A program made the position numbers and the translations under genes. Shown one piece after another: positions 1 through 8,824 of a stretch of 47,387 nucleotides of DNA (its first letter is position 1; each line of letters opens with the position of its first letter). The notes under the pieces were generated by a model, which saw only the letters and a program-made list of their open reading frames with translations, did no database searches and was not told the DNA's origin. Source of the DNA: Pseudomonadota bacterium (GTDB lineage: Bacteria; Pseudomonadota; Alphaproteobacteria; GCA-2731375); assembly GCA_027623205.1 (NCBI GenBank), contig JAQBYC010000026.1, positions 1 through 47,387 on the forward strand, in the 5' to 3' direction.

Positions 1-74
1 AAGCCCTTGGAACGCTTCCAAAGACCGGACATATCGTCTGCTACAAAATCCGGACATATCATTCGCTACTGACA
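1..74. mobile_element. Putative terminal fragment of an IS21-type element
   Basis: Two direct repeats with a 25-bp period are visible: CCGGACATATC at 25-35 and again at 50-60, each followed by a related TCTGCTAC or TTCGCTAC. The second copy runs into TGACA at 70-74. Read on the minus strand this gives an end starting TGTCAG followed by two spaced copies of an ATATGTCCGG repeat. IS21-family elements characteristically carry such multiple repeats at ends that begin with TG. No transposase is present, because the element would continue off the left edge. A further ATGTCCGGATT occurs at 151-161 on the plus strand. The family call is inference. Confidence 0.4.
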
Positions 75-269
75 CGTTCCCACAGCACCGTTGACAGGGC
101 GGCGGCGAGCGATTATGTCGCATGGCAGCAATCTCGGATTTGCCATACGAATGTCCGGATTCTGGCTGTTCCGCTTAGAGCCCGATTGGCCCCAGGAAAT
201 TGCTGAAAATAATCGTAGAAAATTATCGAATAAAATTATCGCAGAAAACAAACGCAGTAACGGAATTTC

Positions 270-1928
270 ATGCCCTTCGAAGAACTTGGTCTTAGTACTT
301 CAATTCTAAAAGCCGTCGCCGATGCTGGATACAGCGAACCGACGCCCATCCAACGCCGCGCCATACCCTATATCCTGCAAGGACGCGATGTTCTTGGTTG
401 CGCCCAGACTGGTACCGGAAAGACCGCGGGCTTTACCCTGCCAATGATCGATATTCTGTCCCAGGGCCGGGCCAGGGCGCGCATGCCCCGGTCCCTGATC
501 CTGGAACCGACCCGGGAACTGGCGGCGCAGGTCGCGGAGAATTTCGAGGTCTACGGCAAATACCACAAGCTGAACATGGCCCTATTGATCGGCGGCGTAT
601 CCTTTGTGGATCAAAGCAAGATTATCGACCGCGGCGCCGATGTGCTGATCGCGACGCCGGGGCGTTTGTTGGATCACTTCGAACGTGGCGGCTTGTTGCT
701 GCGCGGGGTTGATGTGCTGGTTATCGATGAGGCCGACCGGATGTTGGATATGGGCTTCATCCCCGATGTAGAACGCATCGTGCAATTGTGCAATCCGAAA
801 CGGCAGACCCTGTTTTTCTCGGCCACCATGCCGCCAGAAATTCGCCGCCTGGCGGACGCATTCCTGAAAGACCCGACGGAAATTTCCGTCGCACCACCCG
901 CCTCGCCGGCCGAGACCGTGGACCAGACCCTGACCATGGTTCAATCCAGGGACAAGGACCGGGTTCTGCAGTCTTTGTTGCGCTCGCAGCCAGTGAAAAA
1001 CGCTCTGATCTTCTGCAATCGCAAGCGCGACGTGGATGCCGTCAGCAAATCATTGAAAAGCAAGGGCTTCGACGCCCTGGCCCTGCATGGCGACATGCAG
1101 CAGAGTTACCGTACGCAGACTCTGGATAAGTTCCGCAATAACGAGGTCAAAATCCTGGTCTGCAGCGACGTGGCCGCCCGCGGTCTTGATATCCAGGGGT
1201 TGAGCCATGTTTTCCTCTATGACGTGCCCATCCACGCCGAAGACTATGTGCATCGGATCGGGCGTACCGGACGGGCCGGCATGCCAGGACGCGCCCTGAC
1301 CCTGGCCACCTCGGAGGATAGGAAATTTCTCGCGGCGGTGGAAAAGTTGATTGGCAAACCGATCCCCCGTTTTGATCCTGATGGGACGGCGACGGCAGGT
1401 CCTGGCTACGAAAATGGGAGCGCCAGCCAAACCGAGGCGCCGCCGGCCGACTTAGTGGCTGTAAGCGCAAGGCCCGCACCTGATGCAGCACCCGAACGGG
1501 TGCCGGATGCAGCGCCTGAAACCGCACCAGATGTCACGCCCGATCCCCAGCGTGGGGCAATATCCGAAGCCATCGTCGCGGCGCCGGCGGCCCCCGCGGA
1601 CGAAGCTGCCCCGCAAGAACAGGACAAGCCCGGACGCGAAGGCCGGTCGAGCAGCCGTGGACGGGGACGTGGGCGCGGCAGTCAGGGCCGGAGCGATAAG
1701 AATGAAGCCACGGGAACACCCGCCGCGACCACAACGGCCGGCGGCCGAGGCGGTGGAAGAAGTGCCGGCCGCGGACGTGGGGGACGCAAGCAGAGCGAGG
1801 CCGGCCGGGATGGCCATCGTGGCGGCAACCGTGGCGATGATGGTGACCGGCCCGTCGTTGGTCTGGGCGATCACGTGCCGGCCTTTCTGTCCCGTGGCGG
1901 CACGCGCAATAAAGGCGACGATAAATAG
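270..1928 (+). CDS. DEAD-box ATP-dependent RNA helicase (RhlE-like) with a long RG-rich tail
   Basis: This is a superfamily 2 RNA helicase that remodels RNA duplexes using ATP, probably in ribosome assembly, mRNA turnover or cold adaptation. The motifs are in order: a Q motif in residues 3-30, Walker A AQTGTGKT at 45-52, DEAD at 153-156, SAT at 184-186 and HRIGRTGR at 328-335. Residues from about 378 to 552 form a low-complexity tail, first Ala/Pro-rich with repeated DAAPE-like units and then rich in Arg-Gly. Such tails are typical of RhlE-type proteins and bind RNA. The ATG at 270 places the Q motif at the usual distance from the N-terminus. The core is complete. The exact subfamily is less certain than the helicase call. 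Confidence 0.93.
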   Translation: MPFEELGLSTSILKAVADAGYSEPTPIQRRAIPYILQGRDVLGCAQTGTGKTAGFTLPMIDILSQGRARARMPRSLILEPTRELAAQVAENFEVYGKYHKLNMALLIGGVSFVDQSKIIDRGADVLIATPGRLLDHFERGGLLLRGVDVLVIDEADRMLDMGFIPDVERIVQLCNPKRQTLFFSATMPPEIRRLADAFLKDPTEISVAPPASPAETVDQTLTMVQSRDKDRVLQSLLRSQPVKNALIFCNRKRDVDAVSKSLKSKGFDALALHGDMQQSYRTQTLDKFRNNEVKILVCSDVAARGLDIQGLSHVFLYDVPIHAEDYVHRIGRTGRAGMPGRALTLATSEDRKFLAAVEKLIGKPIPRFDPDGTATAGPGYENGSASQTEAPPADLVAVSARPAPDAAPERVPDAAPETAPDVTPDPQRGAISEAIVAAPAAPADEAAPQEQDKPGREGRSSSRGRGRGRGSQGRSDKNEATGTPAATTTAGGRGGGRSAGRGRGGRKQSEAGRDGHRGGNRGDDGDRPVVGLGDHVPAFLSRGGTRNKGDDK

Positions 1929-1954
1929 GGGCCGATAAATAGGGAGACCGGGCC

Positions 1955-2197
1955 ATGCAGACAATTTTCGTGATGGCCAAATGCGAGTTGGGTGAAACCT
2001 ATAAGGTTGCCGCGGCCGCAGTGGAGAGTACCGACCTGATTTCCGAGGTGCATTCCATTTCGGGTCAATACGATCTGATGATGAAATGTTACCTGGAGGA
2101 TGGCACCGATATCGGGCATTTCGTCACCGAGAGGATCCAAACCCTGCCGGGCGTGAAGGATACCTTTACAATGATCACCTTCAAAACCTTCGTCTAA
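1955..2197 (+). CDS. Stand-alone Lrp/AsnC ligand-binding (RAM) domain protein
   Basis: This 80-residue protein matches the C-terminal alpha-beta sandwich of Lrp/AsnC regulators. It has the usual pattern of a first strand (TIFVMAKCE), a central SGQYDLMMKC strand and a final strand ending TMITFKTF. The N-terminal helix-turn-helix is absent, so it should not bind DNA itself. Stand-alone proteins of this type form dimers or octamers that bind amino acids and may sense metabolites or modulate full-length Lrp proteins. It ends 11 bases before the likely ATG of the aminotransferase gene. The two are probably co-transcribed, which would fit amino-acid sensing, although the ligand cannot be read from the sequence. 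Confidence 0.85.
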   Translation: MQTIFVMAKCELGETYKVAAAAVESTDLISEVHSISGQYDLMMKCYLEDGTDIGHFVTERIQTLPGVKDTFTMITFKTFV

Positions 2198-2208
2198 CGG
2201 CAGCCGAA

Positions 2209-3525
2209 ATGAGCGCGCCCGCCAATCTCAACACCGACGCCGCCTCGGCCATCGCGGAAGCGCAGGCCCGCTTCACCACCGCCAATCCAAACAGCCAGGC
2301 CCAATTGGAACTGGCGGCAAAAGTACTTCCCGGCGGGAACACTCGTACCGTCCTGTTTTATCCACCTTTTCCACTGACGATTGCCAAGGGTGAAGGTTGT
2401 CTTTTATGGGACCTCGACGGCCACCAATATATTGATTTCCTTGGCGAATATACCGCCGGACTGTACGGCCATTCGAACCCGGTCATACGCGCCGCAATCG
2501 ACCACGCACTGGACAACGGTATCGTGATGGGCGGGCAGAACCAGGCTGAAGCCGGTCTGGCCGGCGCCATCGTTGACCGGTTTCCGGGTATCGAACGGGT
2601 TCGCTTCACCAATTCCGGCACGGAAGCCAATCTGATGGCCGTGTCCGCTGCCCGGGCCTGGACTGAACGGCCTGGTGTCATGGTGATGGCGGGCGGTTAT
2701 CACGGCAGCGTATTCTATTTTGCCCCTGGTGGCTCGCCCTTAAACGCACCATTTCCTTATGTCATGGGCAGCTACAATGATGTTGACCTGTGCCGCAACC
2801 TGATCCGCGAACAAGGTGCGGCGTTGGCCTGCGTCATTGTCGAACCCATGCAGGGCGGTGGCGGCTGCATCCAGGGCACGCCGGAATTCCTGACCATGCT
2901 GCGCGAAGAAACCGAAAAGAGCGGCGCTTTATTGATTTTTGATGAAGTCATGACATCGCGCCTGGGCCCAGGCGGTTTGCAAGGCCTGACGGGGATCACG
3001 CCGGACCTGACATCCCTAGGGAAATATGTCGGCGGCGGCATGTCCTTTGGCGCCTTCGGCGGCCGCTCCGATATCATGGACCGTTTCGATCCAAGCCGCG
3101 GCGATGCCTGGCCCCATGCGGGCACCTTCAATAACAACGTCCTGACCATGAATGCCGGCCTGGCCGGTCTGAGCAAGATTTACACCCCGGATGTAGCAGT
3201 ACGTTTCAATGCCCGTGGCGACAGCTTGCGCCAGTCGCTGAATGCCTTGGCCGACAAACATGGTGCCGAGATGCAATTTACCGGGCGCGGCAGCATGATG
3301 GCCGTGCATTTCCGGCGCGGCGAAATTCGCAACGTCGACGACGCCATGGCCGGGCGGAACGAACTGCGCCCTCTTCTGCACATGGATCTGGTGGCTCAAG
3401 GTATCTATCCCGCGGCCCGTGGCATGTTCACTCTGTCATTGGCGCATGAAGAAGACTCCTTTGCCGCCTTGGAAATGGCGATGGAAGAATTCATGATCAG
3501 CCGGGGCAGCCTTCTGGGCGGATAA
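2209..3525 (+). CDS. Class III PLP-dependent aminotransferase (glutamate-1-semialdehyde aminomutase-like)
   Basis: This is a 438-residue fold-type I PLP enzyme. The PLP-lysine motif SLGKYVGGGMSFGAFGG places the Schiff-base lysine at about residue 272. The PLP-pyridine aspartate is in LIFDEVMTS, about residue 245. The layout resembles glutamate-1-semialdehyde 2,1-aminomutase. Alphaproteobacteria normally make 5-aminolevulinate through ALA synthase, and the motifs differ from canonical HemL, so an aminotransferase or aminomutase acting on another amino acid is more likely. The ATG at 2209 is preferred because the longer frame from 2086 would overlap the preceding gene by over 100 bases. It shares a transcription unit with the Lrp-type domain protein and probably with the esterase downstream. 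Confidence 0.88.
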   Translation: MSAPANLNTDAASAIAEAQARFTTANPNSQAQLELAAKVLPGGNTRTVLFYPPFPLTIAKGEGCLLWDLDGHQYIDFLGEYTAGLYGHSNPVIRAAIDHALDNGIVMGGQNQAEAGLAGAIVDRFPGIERVRFTNSGTEANLMAVSAARAWTERPGVMVMAGGYHGSVFYFAPGGSPLNAPFPYVMGSYNDVDLCRNLIREQGAALACVIVEPMQGGGGCIQGTPEFLTMLREETEKSGALLIFDEVMTSRLGPGGLQGLTGITPDLTSLGKYVGGGMSFGAFGGRSDIMDRFDPSRGDAWPHAGTFNNNVLTMNAGLAGLSKIYTPDVAVRFNARGDSLRQSLNALADKHGAEMQFTGRGSMMAVHFRRGEIRNVDDAMAGRNELRPLLHMDLVAQGIYPAARGMFTLSLAHEEDSFAALEMAMEEFMISRGSLLGG

Positions 3526-3576
3526 CGCCAGGCGGGTGGAAGCCGGTTCCGCAGCCATGGCGTTGGGGAGATAAGA

Positions 3577-4518
3577 GTGACGGTAGATGACGATCTGCAA
3601 AAAATCCTGGAAATGATCGCGGCCGCCGGCCGGCTGCCCTATCGCGAGGTGCCCCTAGCCGAAGCGCGGGCGGGTTATCAGGTCATGGTCAGTCTGCTTG
3701 ATCCCGAGGAAGAGCCAATCCACCGCACCCAAGACCGTACCATTCCAGGGCCGGCAGGCGAGATACCCGTCCGTATCTATTGGCCGCGGGAAACGGTGTT
3801 GGGCGAGAGTCTGGGGATTTTCATTTTTCTACACGGCGGCGGCTTCGTGATCGGTGATCTGGATACCCACGATCCCTTATGCCGGCGCCTGTGCAATCGC
3901 GGCGGCTGTATCGTGGTTTCGGTGGATTACCGCCTGGCGCCCGAACACCCCTTTCCCGCCGGCGGCCAGGATTGCATCGCCGCCATGCAGTGGTGCGCTT
4001 CGAACGCGATGGAACTGGGTGGCGATAGCCGGCGCCTCGCCATTGGCGGCGACAGTGCGGGGGGCAATTTATCCGCCGTTTGTGCCCTGTACGCCCGAGA
4101 CAACGGCGGCCCGGATTTAAAGCTTCAGTTGCTGATTTACCCGGGGGTTGCACCGCGCATGGACAGCCCCAGCCATGCAGCATTCGGGGACGGATATTTA
4201 CTGACCCGGGAAAACATGGACTGGTTCATGGAACAATATACCGGTGGCCGTGATTTGACCGATGATCCCAGCTTTGCGCCCTTGATCGCCAGCGATCATG
4301 GGAACCTGGCGCCGGCTGAAATAATCGTGGCCGGCTATGATCCTTTGCGCGACGAGGGCATAGCTTACGCGGACGTCCTGACCGCTGCTGGCGTAAGGGC
4401 AAACCTGGTAAACTATGAAGGCGCCGTGCATGCCTTTATACAGTTTCACGGCAGCTCCGCTGCCTGCCGCGAGGCAGTGGAACACTGCGGCACGGTGTTG
4501 AAACAAGCATTGGCTTAG
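3577..4518 (+). CDS. Alpha/beta hydrolase, hormone-sensitive-lipase (HSL) family esterase
   Basis: This is a cytoplasmic serine esterase of 313 residues. The oxyanion-hole motif HGGG is at about 86-89. The nucleophile elbow GDSAG is at 158-162 with Ser160. The rest of the triad is Asp255 in AGYDPLRDEG and His285 in GAVHAF. The YRLAPEHPFPA motif downstream of HGGG is typical of HSL esterases. The start is a GTG at 3577 preceded by GGGGAG at 3565-3570. It lies 51 bases after the aminotransferase gene and overlaps the convergent dehydrogenase gene by four bases at its 3' end. The natural substrate is unknown; short-chain acyl esters are usual for the family. Confidence 0.9.
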   Translation: MTVDDDLQKILEMIAAAGRLPYREVPLAEARAGYQVMVSLLDPEEEPIHRTQDRTIPGPAGEIPVRIYWPRETVLGESLGIFIFLHGGGFVIGDLDTHDPLCRRLCNRGGCIVVSVDYRLAPEHPFPAGGQDCIAAMQWCASNAMELGGDSRRLAIGGDSAGGNLSAVCALYARDNGGPDLKLQLLIYPGVAPRMDSPSHAAFGDGYLLTRENMDWFMEQYTGGRDLTDDPSFAPLIASDHGNLAPAEIIVAGYDPLRDEGIAYADVLTAAGVRANLVNYEGAVHAFIQFHGSSAACREAVEHCGTVLKQALA

Positions 4519-5651
4519 AGCATTTTTGCCTTTTGTCGAATGACCGGGCCGCTGCCCCGGATCAGGTCGATGACTTCCGAGGTGACCGCCTTTGTGCCCA
4601 TATCACCAGCAAACTCCATAGGCCTGAGGCGGTTGGTGGCAAACCCCTCCTGGACCGCCGCCTCGATGACTTGGGCCGCATCGGTCAGGGATGCTACGCC
4701 CGACTTGTCGGCCAAATAATCGAGCATCAATGCCCCACTCAAGATTGCCGCAAGCGGATTGGCCTTGTCCTGCCCCATGATGTCCGGTGCACTGCCATGG
4801 GCGGGTTGAAACAGGCCATGATGATCGCCGATCTCGGCGCAGGCAGCCATGCCCATGCCGCCCACCAAACCACCGGCAAGGTCGGACAGAATGTCGCCAA
4901 AGATGTTTTCCATCACCAGGACATCAAAGTCCCAGGGCCGCCGGATCAAATCCAATGCCTGCGCATCCACATAATTATAACCCGTTTTCACATCAGGGAA
5001 TAACCGGCTGCGCTCGTCGAAAATCTTCCGAAAAAAAGCCATGGAGCGGAATACATTGGCCTTGTCGACACAGGTGACAATGCCCTTGCCGGATTGCTCC
5101 TTGCGTTTTGCCGCCAGCTTAAAGGCGAAATCGTGCAGTTTCTCGGTCGTCGGCCGGGTAATGCGGAGAATGTCTTCTACTTCGGTGTCGCTTGCCACGG
5201 TGTTTCTGTTATGCACAGCGGCGGAATAAAAAAGGCCTTCTGTCGATTCCCGCAATATCACCAGATCAATTTCCGCGGCGCGTGGATCGGCCAGACGACG
5301 AGGACTGTTGGGATAAGCCCGGACCGGGCGGACGCCGGCATAGAGCTGGAATTGTTCCCGCAGCCGCAGATGCGGTGAAATTTCCGTACCGTCGGGGTGG
5401 CGTACCTCTGGTAGTCCAATGGCGCCCAGAAAAATGGCATCAGCTCCGGCCGCCGCCTCTTCGGCGCCAGGCGCCAGATCCCGGCCCGTTTCCCTGAAGA
5501 AACCGGCGCCCCCGGAGAGCGCCTGGATCGTTAATCGAAAGCCGCCAACCCGGGCGCGGGCGGCTTCAACAACAGCAAGGGCGCCGTCGGCAACATCGAT
5601 GCCGATGCCATCGCCCCTAATGACTGCAATTTGAAAATTTTGGTTGGTCAT
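4515..5651 (-). CDS. Isocitrate/isopropylmalate dehydrogenase family protein
   Basis: This is a 378-residue NAD(P)-dependent beta-decarboxylating dehydrogenase that oxidises a 2-hydroxy acid carrying a 3-carboxyl group. Diagnostic stretches are GDGIGIDV near the N-terminus, the substrate-loop motif RESTEGLFYS, the metal and cofactor region DVLVMENIFGDILSDLAGG, and PAHGSAPDIMGQDKANP near the C-terminus. The last motif resembles 3-isopropylmalate dehydrogenase more than isocitrate dehydrogenase. No leuC or leuD neighbours are seen, so it may be a paralogue such as a tartrate/malate-type dehydrogenase. It converges with the esterase gene with a four-base overlap, leaving no room for a terminator between them. 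Confidence 0.88.
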   Translation of the reverse strand: MTNQNFQIAVIRGDGIGIDVADGALAVVEAARARVGGFRLTIQALSGGAGFFRETGRDLAPGAEEAAAGADAIFLGAIGLPEVRHPDGTEISPHLRLREQFQLYAGVRPVRAYPNSPRRLADPRAAEIDLVILRESTEGLFYSAAVHNRNTVASDTEVEDILRITRPTTEKLHDFAFKLAAKRKEQSGKGIVTCVDKANVFRSMAFFRKIFDERSRLFPDVKTGYNYVDAQALDLIRRPWDFDVLVMENIFGDILSDLAGGLVGGMGMAACAEIGDHHGLFQPAHGSAPDIMGQDKANPLAAILSGALMLDYLADKSGVASLTDAAQVIEAAVQEGFATNRLRPMEFAGDMGTKAVTSEVIDLIRGSGPVIRQKAKML

Positions 5652-5966
5652 GGTGACCTTTTGGCTAATCGCAATGTTCGGCTCATTGAAGTTGGGATAG
5701 GATTCGCACGATCGGGACGCTGGTCAAACAGTTTCCTTGCCGGTGTCGGACCCACTCGAACTTTTTCATTCCGAAGGCTACCTATTGGATCGATCCAACC
5801 TCGGACCAGTTGCGCGGCGCGGCTTTGGCAAACGGCAATTCAAGGCCTTGCTTGATAGGTTATATGCTTTATAGGCGCGCCAGCGAAAGTAAGCCATTTA
5901 TCGCATGCTGATGACCTGCCAGGATCTCGACATCCGCCGTGAAGATTTTTTCGCACCTGTCATCAC
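5652..5966. other. Intergenic stretch with no recognisable gene
   Basis: This 315-bp stretch separates the start of the dehydrogenase gene from the end of the aldehyde dehydrogenase gene, both on the minus strand. It should hold the promoter of the dehydrogenase. The short reading frames crossing it show no family features. I see no convincing hairpin, repeat or RNA gene. Confidence 0.5.
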
Positions 5967-7394
5967 CTACCGTTTCAGCAGCAGATTTATCAGTCCCTTG
6001 GCCCGGGCGCCATAAGGCGGATGCAAAAGCCACATGCCGTTCAGACGGCTCTGGTACATGACCGGCTTCAACTTGGAAAAAGTCTCGAAACCCTCGCGGC
6101 CATGGTATTGCCCCATGCCTGAAAGCCCAACCCCGCCGAAGGGCAGGTTTTCAACGCCGGCATGCAATAGGCTGTCGTTGACGACAACGCCGCCGGAAAT
6201 AGTCTCTCGCAGCACTCGATCAATGTTGTCCCGGTTCCGATCATAGACATACAAGGCCAGAGGCCGGGCCCCGCCATTCACATGGGCGACGGCAGCGCCC
6301 AGGTCGGTATAGGGAATAACCGGCAACAAGGGCCCGAAAATCTCTTCCCGCCGCACCGCCATGCTTTCCTCGGTCTCCAACAGTATGGTCAGGGGCATTT
6401 TCCGACCCGATCCACTGCCCGCCGCCAGCACCCGCGCGCCCTTCGCCTCCGCTTCAGCCAGCATGTCATGAAGGCGGTCATACTGAGCCTGGTTTACGAT
6501 CGCGCTATAGTCCTCGTTGTTGGCCAGGTCGGGATAAAACCTGGCCGCCACGGCCAGAGCCTTTTCGACAAAGACGTCAACCTGGTCTTTCGGCACCAGC
6601 ACATAGTCCGGCGCCACACAGGTCTGCCCGGCGTTGAACAACTTACCCCGGACAATCGATATCACGGCGGCATCCATGGCTGCTTCGGGACCGATAATAG
6701 CCGGCGACTTACCGCCCAGTTCCAGCGTCACCGGGGTCAAATTTTCCGCCGCCGCCGCCATCACCTTGCGGCCAATATTAGTTGATCCCGTATAAAGCAG
6801 ATGATCGAATGGCAGTCGAGCAAACGCCGCCCCCACGTCCGGCCCGCCCTGAACCACGATAACTTCATCGTCGGCAAAACGTTGCCCGATCATTTCCGCC
6901 AGCAAGGCGGACGTCCGTGGGGTGAATTCAGATGGCTTCACCATGGCCCGGTTACCAGCCGCCAAGGCGCCGACCAAGGGCGACAGGGCTAGAAACAGGG
7001 GGTAGTTCCAAGGTGAAATAATCCCCACCACGCCCAGGGGCTGCGGCAACAGGCGGGCGCGGGCCGGCTTGAACGCGAGATCCATGGCGCGGCGGCGCGG
7101 GCGCATCCATTTCGCCAACTGAGCCTTGGCATGATGTATACTTGACAGGGTCGTGAAGATTTCCGCCAACAAGGTTTCTTCCCGCGAGCGGCCGCCGAAA
7201 TCGGCATCGACCGCCGTAATGATGGCGTTCTGCTTTTCCTTCACCATAGCCGCGATCCGGCCCAGCCAATCCAGGCGCCGGGCCCGGTCCGGGTCGCCAT
7301 CGCGCAGATTGGCGGCTTGCAGGGCGCGCAATTTGACCTTCAGTCCATCAGCGGGCGCCAGACTTTCCCTGGCGACAATATCCGTAACATTCAT
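5967..7394 (-). CDS. Aldehyde dehydrogenase (coniferyl-aldehyde dehydrogenase type)
   Basis: This is a 475-residue NAD(P)-dependent aldehyde dehydrogenase that oxidises an aldehyde to the acid. The general base is Glu225 in TLELGGKSP, and the catalytic Cys259 lies in FNAGQTCVAPDY. The GSTNIGRKV cofactor-binding turn is also present. The short N-terminus and the C-terminal HPPYGARAKGLINLLLKR resemble the coniferyl-aldehyde and class 3 branch, which includes fatty and aromatic aldehyde enzymes. The ATG at 7394 is preceded by GAGGAAG at a good distance. It is divergent from the SDR-MarR-OYE-ligase operon across a short gap with a perfect palindrome, so it may belong to the same regulon and supply an acid to that pathway. 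The substrate is not determined. Confidence 0.9.
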   Translation of the reverse strand: MNVTDIVARESLAPADGLKVKLRALQAANLRDGDPDRARRLDWLGRIAAMVKEKQNAIITAVDADFGGRSREETLLAEIFTTLSSIHHAKAQLAKWMRPRRRAMDLAFKPARARLLPQPLGVVGIISPWNYPLFLALSPLVGALAAGNRAMVKPSEFTPRTSALLAEMIGQRFADDEVIVVQGGPDVGAAFARLPFDHLLYTGSTNIGRKVMAAAAENLTPVTLELGGKSPAIIGPEAAMDAAVISIVRGKLFNAGQTCVAPDYVLVPKDQVDVFVEKALAVAARFYPDLANNEDYSAIVNQAQYDRLHDMLAEAEAKGARVLAAGSGSGRKMPLTILLETEESMAVRREEIFGPLLPVIPYTDLGAAVAHVNGGARPLALYVYDRNRDNIDRVLRETISGGVVVNDSLLHAGVENLPFGGVGLSGMGQYHGREGFETFSKLKPVMYQSRLNGMWLLHPPYGARAKGLINLLLKR

Positions 7395-7467
7395 GGGTCT
7401 GCTTCCTCAAAGGCCAGACTGACCATAGCATGTCGGCCGGGCCGCGTATGCCTTGCCCGTATTGCAA

Positions 7468-7491
7468 ATTTATTTTAAGCTTAAAATAAAT
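7468..7491. promoter_or_regulatory. Perfect 24-bp palindrome, probable MarR operator
   Basis: ATTTATTTTAAG is followed directly by its exact reverse complement, centred on AAGCTT at 7477-7482. It lies between the divergent aldehyde dehydrogenase gene (start 7394) and the SDR gene (start 7505). MarR-family dimers bind palindromes of this kind, and a marR gene is the second gene of the operon, so autoregulation is likely. The operator role is inferred from symmetry and position. It sits only 13 bases before the SDR ATG, so binding could also block the ribosome site or a short leader. Confidence 0.6.
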
Positions 7492-7504
7492 ATCGGGATG
7501 GATC

Positions 7505-8329
7505 ATGCAAACAGCAAAAGCCACCAAGGCCTTGGACGACGCAACGCCCGCGCCACGCCCTCTGGCGGGGCGGCACGCCCTGATCACCGGTGGCAATCGA
7601 GGCATCGGCGCCGCGATAGCCGCGGAATTGGCGGATCTGGGGGCCAATATTACCCTGGCGGCGCGGGATGAGGCCGCCCTACGGACCCAACGCGAGGCAT
7701 TGTGCCAACGCAGCGGCATCGCCGTTGCCGCCCAGCGCATGGATCTGCGCGAGCCGGACTCCATCGCCCAAGGGGTGGCGGCAGCGCAGGATAACCTGGG
7801 TCCGATCAGTATCTTGATCAACAATGCCGGCGTGGCCCCCGCCGCGCCCCTGGCCAAGCTCGAACTGGCGATCTGGCGCGAGACTTTTGACATCAATGTT
7901 CAGGCGGCCTTTTTGCTGTGTCAGGCGGTGCTGGACGACATGCAGGATCAGATGTTTGGCCGGATCGTCAATCTGGCCTCAACCGCCGGGCTGCGCGGCT
8001 ATCCCTTCGTTGTGGCTTATGTGGCCTCCAAACATGCCCTGATCGGCCTGACCCGCGCCCTGGCCCTGGAACTGGCCAAGGGGCCGATCACGGTCAATGC
8101 GGTCTGTCCCGGCTATACCGAGACCGAGATGGCACGGAACGCCATTGCCAACATTCAACAGTCTGGCAAATCGGAAGCGGAGGCCCGCGCCATCCTGACC
8201 CGTGGCAACCCCCAAGGCCGCCTGATCCAACCCGGCGATGTCGCGGCGGCCGTCGGTTGGCTGTGCCTGCCGTCCTCCGCCGCCATTACCGGTCAGGCCA
8301 TTGCCGTCGCAGGCGGAGAGGTAATGTAG
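7505..8329 (+). CDS. SDR family NAD(P)-dependent oxidoreductase
   Basis: This 274-residue classical short-chain dehydrogenase/reductase interconverts an alcohol and a ketone. The cofactor motif GGNRGIG is at residues 29-35 and NNAG is at 106-109. The catalytic residues are Ser159, Tyr172 and Lys176 in YVASK. The C-terminal GQAIAVAGGEVM is typical of the FabG-like and hydroxyacyl-CoA branch. An extra 20 residues precede the fold. It is the first gene of an operon with marR, an OYE-type reductase and an aryl-CoA ligase. A role as a dehydrogenase for a hydroxylated or cyclic acyl-CoA intermediate is plausible but inferred from that context. Confidence 0.88.
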   Translation: MQTAKATKALDDATPAPRPLAGRHALITGGNRGIGAAIAAELADLGANITLAARDEAALRTQREALCQRSGIAVAAQRMDLREPDSIAQGVAAAQDNLGPISILINNAGVAPAAPLAKLELAIWRETFDINVQAAFLLCQAVLDDMQDQMFGRIVNLASTAGLRGYPFVVAYVASKHALIGLTRALALELAKGPITVNAVCPGYTETEMARNAIANIQQSGKSEAEARAILTRGNPQGRLIQPGDVAAAVGWLCLPSSAAITGQAIAVAGGEVM

Positions 8330-8332
8330 GGC

Positions 8333-8824
8333 ATGCCGGTGCGCAGCGAACGTGAGGCCAATCTGGACCAGCACGAGAAACCGGCACTTAGCCTTTGGCT
8401 GCGCCTGCTGACCTGCACCAATCTGCTGGAAGGGGCCATCCGGCACCGGCTGCGTCGGGATTTTGCCACCACATTGCCGCGTTTTGACCTGTTGGCGCAA
8501 TTGGACCGCGGCCCCGGCGGCCTGACCATGACCGAACTGTCCAACCGCATGATGGTATCGAACGGTAATCTGACCGGTCTGGTGGACCGCCTGGTAGCCG
8601 ACCACCTGGTGGAGCGTCGCCCCGATCCGGGCGACAGGCGCAGAACCCGTGTCGCCCTCACCGCAAAAGGTAAAAACCGGTTCGACGCCATGACCCCGGC
8701 CCACGAGGCCTGGGTGAACACTCTGCTGGACGGCCTAAGCGACAAGGAAATACGGCGGCTGCACGAGCTATTGGGCAAGTTGAAATTTTCCGCCGCCGCC
8801 GGGCTGGAAAGCACCGGTTCATGA
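8333..8824 (+). CDS. MarR family transcriptional regulator
   Basis: This 163-residue winged-helix regulator has the recognition segment LTMTELSNRMMVSNGNLTGL, followed by the wing VERRPDPGDRRRTRVALT, which carries the DxRxxR-type signature. Dimerisation helices flank the DNA-binding core. The gene starts three bases after the SDR stop codon and overlaps the next gene by four bases (ATGA), so it is fully embedded in the catabolic operon. MarR proteins in aromatic-acid clusters usually repress the cluster and are released by the aryl-CoA product. The palindrome at 7468-7491 is the obvious operator candidate. The ligand is inferred only. Confidence 0.92.
   Translation: MPVRSEREANLDQHEKPALSLWLRLLTCTNLLEGAIRHRLRRDFATTLPRFDLLAQLDRGPGGLTMTELSNRMMVSNGNLTGLVDRLVADHLVERRPDPGDRRRTRVALTAKGKNRFDAMTPAHEAWVNTLLDGLSDKEIRRLHELLGKLKFSAAAGLESTGS

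Noticed and set aside
1400-1927. Several long minus-strand and alternative-frame reading frames under the helicase tail
   Set aside because: They are by-products of the Ala/Pro/Gly/Arg-rich coding sequence of the helicase and show no family features.
2086-2208. Extended N-terminus for the aminotransferase
   Set aside because: It would overlap the Lrp-type gene almost completely and encodes residues unlike any aminotransferase start.
2209-3525. Assignment as hemL
   Set aside because: The PLP-lysine region differs from canonical HemL, and alphaproteobacteria normally use ALA synthase, so only the family is called.
4516-4522. TAGAGCA at the convergent ends of the esterase and dehydrogenase genes, like a repeat terminus
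   Set aside because: Only seven bases match. The following sequence is the dehydrogenase coding region and has none of the internal hairpins of the repeat family.
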